5,911 nt of DNA from contig JAAWCC010000053.1 in assembly GCA_022792975.1 (NCBI GenBank), positions 1 through 5,911 of the forward strand, given 5' to 3'. Each line of letters starts with the position of its first letter. Within the stretch, counting starts at the first letter, position 1. The stretch is from Clostridia bacterium (lineage in GTDB: Bacteria > Bacillota_A > Clostridia > TANB77 > CAG-508). Shown here in pieces: positions 1-4,679 of the stretch. The translations under genes and the position numbers were made by a program. Under the pieces are notes generated by a model, which made no database searches, was not told the origin of the DNA, and saw nothing but the letters and a program-made list of their open reading frames with translations.

Positions 1-744
1 AATAATTATTGTAATTGTATACGAAAATAGCATTTTATAATTTTTTTCTTTAATATATTTTATCATAAATATTAAATATAAAAATATTAAATAAAATAAA
101 TAATAATAATGTGTTAATATTCCTGCAAGTACAATTAATCCAATTAAAAATAATAATTTTTTATCTATTTTTAATTGATTTAATAATTTAATGTGCAAAA
201 ATAATGTTATTAATATTTCAAGTGACAAAAGAGAATACATTCTAATATATGTAATATTGCTAAGAGCTGCTAAAGTCAGTGATGAAGCAAACGCAAATAT
301 TGCTGATTTTTCTTTTATATGAATTTCATTTTCTAATAACCTTCTAGAAATTAAATATGTAAATATTGTAATAAATGCATATATAATAATATTTAGAATT
401 ATACCTGGCCACATAGAAAATTGCCCCTTTGTAAATTCCATTCCTATTCTAAGTAATAAATAAAATAAAGGGGGATGAACATCATTCTTTTGATTCTCAT
501 ATACCCTGCTCCAGTTATCATTTTGTTGCACAACTAAATAATTCTCATAATATTCTTTGTCATGCCAATTATTAAAAAAATCCTTATTAGCTTGTATATC
601 TACTTTGTCATAATGTGTTAAACCAAAAGAATATGCCTCATCTATATGAAGATATCCCTTTTCATTCCCAACTATTATATAAATTATTGTTTGAAGAATA
701 ATTAATATAATTAATAATATATGTGATTTAAAAAACCTCTTCAT
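1..744 (-). CDS. GT39-like membrane glycosyltransferase, 3' end cut by window edge
   Basis: Only the first 248 codons are present; the gene runs off the left edge. The start ATG (742-744) is preceded by AAGGGG at 751-756 with 6 nt spacing. An earlier ATG at 747-749 is in another frame and stops at once. The protein begins with a short basic stretch and a membrane helix (about residues 6-26). An extracytoplasmic segment follows with HIDEAYSFG (33-41), whose Asp-Glu matches the catalytic acidic motif of GT-C/GT39 enzymes. Next come DVHPPLFYLLL (88-98), further helices (about 113-133, 148-163, 172-185, 197-211), RMYSLL (168-173) and THYYYLFY (211-218), all typical of PMT/ArnT-like 'glycosyltransferase family 39' proteins. 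These integral membrane enzymes transfer a sugar from a polyprenyl-phosphate donor outside the membrane. Donor and acceptor cannot be told here. There is no in-frame CGG codon and no interruption. The family call is firm; the exact function is unknown. Confidence 0.85.
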   Translation of the reverse strand, partial: MKRFFKSHILLIILIILQTIIYIIVGNEKGYLHIDEAYSFGLTHYDKVDIQANKDFFNNWHDKEYYENYLVVQQNDNWSRVYENQKNDVHPPLFYLLLRIGMEFTKGQFSMWPGIILNIIIYAFITIFTYLISRRLLENEIHIKEKSAIFAFASSLTLAALSNITYIRMYSLLSLEILITLFLHIKLLNQLKIDKKLLFLIGLIVLAGILTHYYYLFYLIFLYLIFMIKYIKEKNYKMLFSYTITIII

Positions 745-767
745 TTCATACCCCTTGTTTTTTCTTT

Positions 768-796
768 AGTATAACAAACTTTGAATATTTAATCAA
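768..796 (-). promoter_or_regulatory. Predicted extended -10 promoter for the glycosyltransferase gene
   Basis: On the minus strand there is TTGATT (-35, 791-796), a 17-bp spacer, then TATACT (-10, 768-773). A TG one base upstream of the -10 makes it an extended -10 (TGTTATACT). Transcription would begin near 761, leaving a leader of about 17 nt that contains the AAGGGG ribosome site. The -35 overlaps the last codons of the upstream MATE-kinase frame. The -35 is only a partial match, so co-transcription from upstream is also possible. Confidence 0.45.
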
Positions 797-1386
797 GCAT
801 AGACTTTTTACTTTCTTTTATAAATCCGAAAAATTAGCTCTGCTGTTCCCTCTACTCCATATTTATCTACATTTATGCAAATATCATAATTTTTAAAATC
901 TCTCCAATTATTTTGAGTATAATAATTGTAATGTTTTTCTCTAGCTTTATTTATTTTATTAATTTCATTTGATGCCTTATTTTCATCAAGTCCATAATAT
1001 TTTACAGCTCTTTTTATTTTATTTTCATCATTATTATATAAAAATACATTTATAACATTTTTTCTATCTCTCAAAATATAATTTGAGCACCTGCCAATTA
1101 TTATACAAGAGCCCTTATCTGCAGCCTCGTTTATAGCTTTACTTTCTGCAATAAATAAATTATCGTCATTTGATAAATTATTATAATATTGGGAATTAAA
1201 GCTTGAAAGTAATTTACTTTGAATATTTTGTTCATTTTCTTCTATATATTCCCCAGATAATCCACTATTGTTTGAAACTATTTTAATTAAATCTTTATCA
1301 TATAATTTTATTCCTAATTTATCTGCAAGTATTTTTCCAACATACCTTCCCCCTGAACCATATTCTCTTGCAATTGTAATTATCAA
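789..1386 (-). other. C-terminal cytidylate-kinase-like (AAA_26/Cytidylate_kin2) domain of the MATE fusion
   Basis: The domain covers about residues 471-668 of the fusion. It starts with IITIAREYGSGGRYVG (472-487), the variant P-loop of cytidylate-kinase-like proteins common in Clostridia. It continues with YDKDLI, IIIGRCSNYILRD (about 565-577), REKHYNYYT (619-627) and NYDICINV (636-643). The order and spacing match the stand-alone family of about 190-210 residues. Neither a ribosome site nor an ATG separates it from the pump, so it should be translated as a fused cytoplasmic tail. Family membership is clear. Nucleotide kinase activity, and why it would be tied to an exporter, are not known. 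Confidence 0.85.
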
Positions 1387-2797
1387 ATTGTCTCTATTAC
1401 TATTTCTAATTTCTGTAGCATTTTTAACAGTGTAACTTTGTTCATTGCCGTTAGTGAGCTTCTTCATTTCTAATGTAAGTAAAATCACTGCAACAATAAA
1501 TGCCAAGCCATCAGATACAGGTCCTGCATATAAAACGCCTTTAACATTGAAAAATATAGAAAGTATAATAGCTCCTGGAATAAAGAACAATATTTGTCTT
1601 GATAATGTTAAAAATGCAGACTTTAAAGGCTTTCCAATTGATTGAAAAAATATACCTGCTGCAATTTGAATACCATTTAAGGCTGTAAACATTAAAAATA
1701 TTCTAAAAGTTAAACATGCAAAACTATTATATAAAGTATCGCCTGAGCCAAATATACTTATCAATTTTTCTGGAATTGCTTGAAATAATATAAAGGCTAT
1801 AAAAGATACTATAAATGTTAAAATTAATACTATTTTCAAAGTTTCTTTAACTCTATCGAATTTTCTTGCTCCATAATTATATCCTACAATTGGTTGACTA
1901 CCTGATGCTATACCTATTACAATTCCATTTAAAATCTGATTTATTTTCATTACAATTCCAAGTACAGTAATCGGTATTTCTGCTCCAAATTCACTAAATT
2001 CTCCATATTGTTTAAATAGTAAATTTTGTACTGAAATTACAATAACAATTGACATTTGCGTTATAAATGATGATGCACCAAGTTTTGATATTGCTTTTGT
2101 TAATTTAAAATCAAATTTAAAGCTTTGTTTTGTTAGTTTTATAGTTTTAAATTTCTTTATGTAATAAACATTTAAAATAAAAGTCACAAACTGCCCTATA
2201 ACGGTTGCAATTGCTGCTCCAATAATTCCCCATTTAAGTACGAAAATCGCAATGGCATCTAATATGATATTTAAAACCGCTCCTATTACCATTGAGTTCA
2301 TAGCAAATTTAGGAGAACCATCTGCTCTAATTATTGAATTTAAAGTTGTACCAATTAGTATAAAAGGAATTCCGAATAGCAATCACATATCCATAGCTTA
2401 AAGCATATTCTCTTAAAGCATCTGTGCATCCAAAAATATTAAGTAATTGAGGTAAGAAAACCAAACATATTATGCATAATAAAATTGAGGTTATAACAGA
2501 CACTAAGATTCCATTTGCTACACCTTTTTCTGCTTCCTCCTTTTTCTTTTCTCCAAGCTTCAAGCTAAGAAACGCTGCTGCACCATTTCCAAACATTAAT
2601 GATATTGCCAAACATACTACTGTTAAAGGGAACACTACATTTGTTGCTCCATTAGCTAAATAATTTACTCCCCAACCAATAAAAATTTGATCAACAATAT
2701 TGTATAGTGCATTTACTACTAATGATATAATACTTGGTATTGCAAATTTTTTTAATAATTTGCTTATTTTAGCTTTTCCTAAATCTAGTTCTTCCAT
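789..2797 (-). CDS. MepA-like MATE efflux transporter fused to cytidylate-kinase-like domain; needs +1 frameshift at CGG
   Basis: The start ATG (2795-2797) has AAGGAGG at 2804-2810, 6 nt upstream. The zero frame (2327-2797) gives MATE residues 1-141, including VDQIFIG (35-41) and GATNVVFP (50-57), and then CGG at 2372-2374. That frame ends 14 codons later. Skipping one C enters the frame 808-2382 and gives Gly142, so the junction reads YVIAI-GIPF as the family expects. The MATE part then continues with RADGSPK (157-163) and GSQPIVGYNYGA (299-310) to about residue 448, a normal pump of about 12 helices. After a hydrophilic linker (about 448-470) comes a Cytidylate_kin2-like domain. A second in-frame CGG (826-828) would, if shifted, move the stop from 808 to 789 and give 668 residues instead of 662. 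The pump probably exports cationic drugs or metabolites using an ion gradient; the kinase substrate is unknown. No internal start suggests separate expression of the kinase. If the shift is not accepted, this is a disrupted gene in two pieces. Confidence 0.85.
826..828 (-). other. In-frame CGG near kinase C terminus: predicted +1 frameshift site
   Basis: The codon context is ATT TTT CGG ATT. Read as Arg, the protein ends ELIFRIYKRK at 808. If the C (828) is skipped, it reads TTT-c-GGA-TTT and ends ELIFGFIKESKKSMLD at a TAA at 789-791. Both tails are plausible for the family, so this site alone does not prove a shift. It is called because the other three in-frame CGG codons of the window all require one. 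Confidence 0.5.
2372..2374 (-). other. +1 frameshift site in MATE gene (ATT-c-GGA)
   Basis: Codon 142 of the MATE gene is CGG, read ATT CGG AAT in the zero frame. The upstream frame ends after 14 more codons. Downstream MATE homology is in the +1 frame, which has a TGA just upstream (2383-2385), so the change of frame must happen between there and the end of the zero frame. Skipping C2374 yields Ile-Gly-Ile-Pro-Phe, with Gly at the conserved position before Pro-Phe in this MATE group and with no length change. The site contains no homopolymer. Confidence 0.85.
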
Positions 2798-2821
2798 TGT
2801 TTTCCTCCTTATTTATATTGA

Positions 2822-2911
2822 TTAGTAGGCTACCCAATTATTTTGTAAAGAGCTTTTTACTGCTAATTTAGTAAAAGCCCCACAAATATAAGAAAAGTGG
2901 CTTCGCCACAT
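2822..2911 (-). CDS. Possible 29-aa leader peptide upstream of MATE gene
   Basis: ATG at 2909-2911 opens a 29-codon frame beginning MWRSHFSYICGAF, ending NNWVAY and stopping with TAA at 2822-2824, 24 nt before the MATE start codon. In-frame GTG (2918-2920) and TTG starts lie just upstream. No strong Shine-Dalgarno is visible; GAAGTGAG is the nearest purine stretch. The frame covers both the GTGGC hairpin and the 12-bp stem, so translating it would change leader folding. No protein family is recognised. It may be a chance frame in a repeated intergenic sequence. Confidence 0.25.
   Translation of the reverse strand: MWRSHFSYICGAFTKLAVKSSLQNNWVAY
2849..2881 (-). repeat. 12-bp bulged stem-loop in MATE leader
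   Basis: On the minus strand GGGGC-TTTTACT and AGTAAAA-A-GCTCT pair as a 12-bp stem (7 perfect inner pairs, then one bulged A, then 5 pairs including G-U). The loop is 8 nt. It lies about 50 nt before the MATE start. Only TTTAC follows, so it is a weak candidate for an intrinsic terminator or attenuator. Confidence 0.5.
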
Positions 2912-2917
2912 GCCACT
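2896..2917 (-). repeat. Competing GTGGC/GCCAC hairpins in MATE leader
   Basis: Minus-strand GCCAC (2897-2901) can pair with the adjacent GTGGC (2905-2909, loop GAA) or, as GCCACT, with the more distant AGTGGC (2912-2917). The two foldings exclude each other, and TTTTCTTAT follows directly. The start of the possible leader peptide lies between the two GTGGC copies. Confidence 0.45.
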
Positions 2918-2961
2918 CACTTCGTTTGGGCGAATCAATGTAGCTTAACCTTTTTACTCCA

Positions 2962-2988
2962 GAAATTACTAGCAAAACTAGTAATTTC
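2962..2988 (-). repeat. Perfect 11-bp hairpin in MATE leader
   Basis: GAAATTACTAG and CTAGTAATTTC are perfect inverted repeats around a 5-nt loop. No T-run follows on the minus strand, so it is not a standard terminator. It may be a structural element of the leader or an operator-like palindrome about 35-60 bp inside the transcript. Confidence 0.55.
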
Positions 2989-3003
2989 CTATGTAATAAA
3001 AAT

Positions 3004-3023
3004 AAGGCTAGTTCCCTAACCTT
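3004..3023 (-). terminator. Hairpin with GGAA loop and T-rich tail between VanY and MATE genes
   Basis: AAGGTTAG-GGAA-CTAGCCTT forms 8 pairs (one G-U) closed by a GNRA-type tetraloop, followed by ATTTTTATT. It lies about 65 nt past the carboxypeptidase stop and could end that transcript. It also sits exactly at the predicted start of the MATE transcript, where it would be the 5' terminal hairpin of the mRNA. It would be too close to the start site to stop the polymerase that began there. Either role fits. Confidence 0.4.
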
Positions 3024-3028
3024 AGAAT

Positions 3029-3057
3029 ATTATAGTCTTTTTTTGCTCATTTGTCAA
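3029..3057 (-). promoter_or_regulatory. Consensus sigma-A promoter for the MATE-kinase gene
   Basis: TTGACA (-35, 3052-3057) and TATAAT (-10, 3029-3034) are both perfect matches on the minus strand with an optimal 17-bp spacer. The start site is expected near 3022. The strength of this promoter together with a 225-nt leader suggests that control acts after initiation. Confidence 0.85.
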
Positions 3058-3086
3058 GAAAAATCGTTTAATATCTACCCAAAATT

Positions 3087-3831
3087 TCATTTATTCAGAT
3101 ACTCTACATACTCCTCTAAACACATATTAAGTCTGTTCATTTCTATTGCATTGTCTTTTCCAACATATCTCCAATGCCATGGTTCATATGTGATTTTTGT
3201 TATATCCTCTTTATCCTTTGGATATCTCATGACAAAGCCATAATTTTCTGCATTTTGCTTAAGCCAAGTAAAAGCCTTTGTATCCTCGAAGGTAGTCTCT
3301 GCATCATTAAAATCCACAGCTAATCCTAAATTATGATCACTGCAGCCTGGTATCATAATAACCTCCTCTGTAAGCCTTCTTGCTACCTCCTCTGTTTTTC
3401 CTTGATTAATATGCTTTTGCATTTCTCTATTATATATCCTGCTTTGACTCTCTATACTCCTATATGCTGATTGTACCCAAACATTGGTTATGCCGAGCCT
3501 TTCGTATATCCTTCATCATTTCTCTTAAATATTCTATGGCTCTTGAATCAAACTGTCTACTAGAATCAATATCCTCTAGTTCAAATTTATAATCCTCTGG
3601 TATTTTATTATCTGCATTTGCAAGAGTAAGCTCCCAAGGTATATCTTTTTTTTGCTTAGGAGTATTTTCACCTTCTATTATATTTACTGATTTTTGATTT
3701 TTATTTGCCAAATTTTCAGTACTATCATTATTTGTAAAAACAAAATAGCATATAGCAATTAGCCCTAACACTAAAATCAATATCATTAAAAGTATAATCA
3801 ATATTATTGCTTTTTTATTTTTGCTGTTCAT
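3087..3831 (-). CDS. VanY/DacB-type D-alanyl-D-alanine carboxypeptidase, membrane-anchored; needs +1 frameshift at CGG
   Basis: The start ATG (3829-3831) has AGAAGG at 3838-3843, 6 nt upstream. The zero frame (3460-3831) encodes a basic N terminus, one membrane helix (about 8-32), a polar linker and the start of the VanY domain (PWELTLANADNKIPEDYKFE, 65-84). It reaches CGG at codon 113 and stops 10 codons later. Skipping the C gives KA-GITNVWVQSAYRS in the frame that ends at 3087, making a 247-residue protein of normal family length. The zinc peptidase motif SDHNLGLAVD (164-173; His166, Asp173) and EPWHWRYVG (216-224; Glu216, His219) all lie after the shift, so the unshifted product would be inactive. 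The enzyme should trim the terminal D-Ala from peptidoglycan stem peptides outside the membrane. There is no adjacent van resistance cluster, so a housekeeping role is more likely than vancomycin resistance. The downstream open frame also contains an ATG (3420-3422), but starting there would lose the helix and the SAYRS motif. Confidence 0.9.
3493..3495 (-). other. +1 frameshift site in VanY-type gene (GCT-c-GGC)
   Basis: Codon 113 is CGG, in AAG GCT CGG CAT. The zero frame ends at a TAG 10 codons later. The +1 frame has a TAA upstream of the homologous region only in shadow sequence and carries the rest of the VanY domain. Skipping C3495 gives Lys-Ala-Gly-Ile-Thr-Asn-Val-Trp-Val, matching the usual VanY run before the SAYRS or SGYRS motif with no gap. 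There is no homopolymer. An ordinary CGA arginine codon lies three codons upstream and is read normally. Confidence 0.88.
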
Positions 3832-3866
3832 ATAATACCTTCTTTTCTTATCTTTAGATGAATTTT

Positions 3867-3895
3867 ATTATACCATACTAATGAGCCTTCTTCAA
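3867..3895 (-). promoter_or_regulatory. Extended -10 promoter for the VanY-type gene
   Basis: Minus-strand TTGAAG (-35, 3890-3895), a 17-bp spacer and a perfect TATAAT (-10, 3867-3872) are present, with TG one base upstream of the -10. Initiation near 3860 leaves a leader of about 28 nt containing the AGAAGG ribosome site. The gene is therefore probably separate from the upstream ABC operon. Confidence 0.7.
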
Positions 3896-3910
3896 TAAAA
3901 CTAATAATAT

Positions 3911-3934
3911 CTTAACAAATTTCTTAACTGTTAA
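3911..3934. repeat. TTAAC repeats upstream of VanY promoter, possible operator
   Basis: Two CTTAAC copies (3911-3916 and 3923-3928) are spaced 12 bp apart, and the second forms the palindrome TTAACTGTTAA (3924-3934). They lie 16-40 bp upstream of the -35 element, where an activator of a response-regulator type could bind. In such AT-rich DNA this may be chance. Confidence 0.25.
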
Positions 3935-3973
3935 AATAAACCTTTTCTACCCTATCCAAAAATAAATGCTCCA

Positions 3974-4678
3974 TTAAACTTCCTTTTTATCATAAATCTT
4001 ACATGATACTTTATAAGATAATCTATATACAAAAATTGTTAACAAGCTAAGAAGCAAAGGTGTTAATCCTTTAAGACTCCACATATCCATTTCTAATTTT
4101 TCTATCCAATAAAGTATTCCTCCTATAACAATTGCTAATACAGCAATTATTATAGGTATAATTAAGAACATTTGCATTCTAGCCTTTTCTGCTCCTACTT
4201 TATATATAAATGGTATTTGTATCGATTCTAAAATACTAATACCAACTATCCCTACAAAAGTTGCAGAAATAATTGTTGGAAAATCTACACATAAATATTT
4301 TGTATCAAAAAAAGCAACAAGAAAAATGGTAATTATAATACCAATTAATGCAGCTATAACATTTAAAATTATTGCCAAAAAGTATTTTGCTGATATAATT
4401 TCTTTTGTACTAACAGGCATACTCTTGATATATCTATCTGATTTTGAGGCTTCATCATAGTTAAAACTTGCTATAAAAAATAATTCAAAAATAAAAATAG
4501 TTATAATTGGAAATATACTATACAAGCTAAATTCTTTATTATTTAAAGTTTGTACAATAGACAGAATGGCAAATACTAATATAGATGTAATTAAAATTAT
4601 TTTATAACTACTTAGTTGCAATAAATCCTTCGTTATTAATCCTTGTATCTTTTGATTTTGACTTACGATTACTTTCAT
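3974..4678 (-). CDS. ABC-2 type transporter permease (YtrC/D-like, six helices)
   Basis: The protein has 234 residues starting at ATG 4676-4678, with GGGGGA about 8 nt upstream. An ATG 21 nt earlier (4697-4699) is in frame but lies inside the ATPase gene and is less likely. Six hydrophobic segments fit an ABC2_membrane_5-type permease: about residues 25-43, 54-72, 98-122, 135-158, 170-192 and 206-223. A polar loop contains KSMPVSTKEIISAKY, a form typical of this family between helices 2 and 3. The upstream ATPase stop is one base away, so the two are translationally coupled subunits of one transporter. Family relatives act in stress from cell-wall or membrane-active compounds; the substrate here is unknown. 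There is no in-frame CGG and no interruption. Confidence 0.88.
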   Translation of the reverse strand: MKVIVSQNQKIQGLITKDLLQLSSYKIILITSILVFAILSIVQTLNNKEFSLYSIFPIITIFIFELFFIASFNYDEASKSDRYIKSMPVSTKEIISAKYFLAIILNVIAALIGIIITIFLVAFFDTKYLCVDFPTIISATFVGIVGISILESIQIPFIYKVGAEKARMQMFLIIPIIIAVLAIVIGGILYWIEKLEMDMWSLKGLTPLLLSLLTIFVYRLSYKVSCKIYDKKEV

Positions 4679-4679
4679 A

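Larger units (their letters stand above)
2798..3023 (-). promoter_or_regulatory. Long structured 5' leader of the MATE-kinase gene
   Basis: From the predicted start of transcription near 3022 to the MATE ATG there are about 225 nt without a conventional gene. The leader holds, in order, a hairpin at its extreme 5' end, an 11-bp perfect hairpin, two competing GTGGC/GCCAC pairings, a possible 29-codon leader peptide, a 12-bp bulged stem and the MATE ribosome site. It matches none of the riboswitch consensus sequences I looked for (guanidine-I, ZTP, c-di-GMP-I, T-box). Control by attenuation is an inference from the layout. The stretch could instead be a dispersed intergenic repeat. Confidence 0.5.

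Noticed and set aside
1448..1450. CGG triplets at 1448-1450, 2277-2279 and 5348-5350 as further shift sites
   Set aside because: They span codon boundaries (AAC-GGC, GCG-GTT, TTC-GGA), and their genes continue in the same frame. They serve as negative controls.
2327..2382. The overlapping frame ends at the MATE junction as two separate genes, the second starting at TTG 2380-2382
   Set aside because: That TTG has no Shine-Dalgarno and directly follows a stop, and the two products are halves of one transporter.
2798..3023. A known riboswitch (guanidine, ZTP, c-di-GMP) or T-box upstream of the MATE gene
   Set aside because: None of the conserved core sequences that I could recall is present.
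3087..3831. Part of a vancomycin-resistance cluster
   Set aside because: No ligase, dehydrogenase, VanX or VanRS genes lie beside it. VanY-like carboxypeptidases are common housekeeping enzymes.
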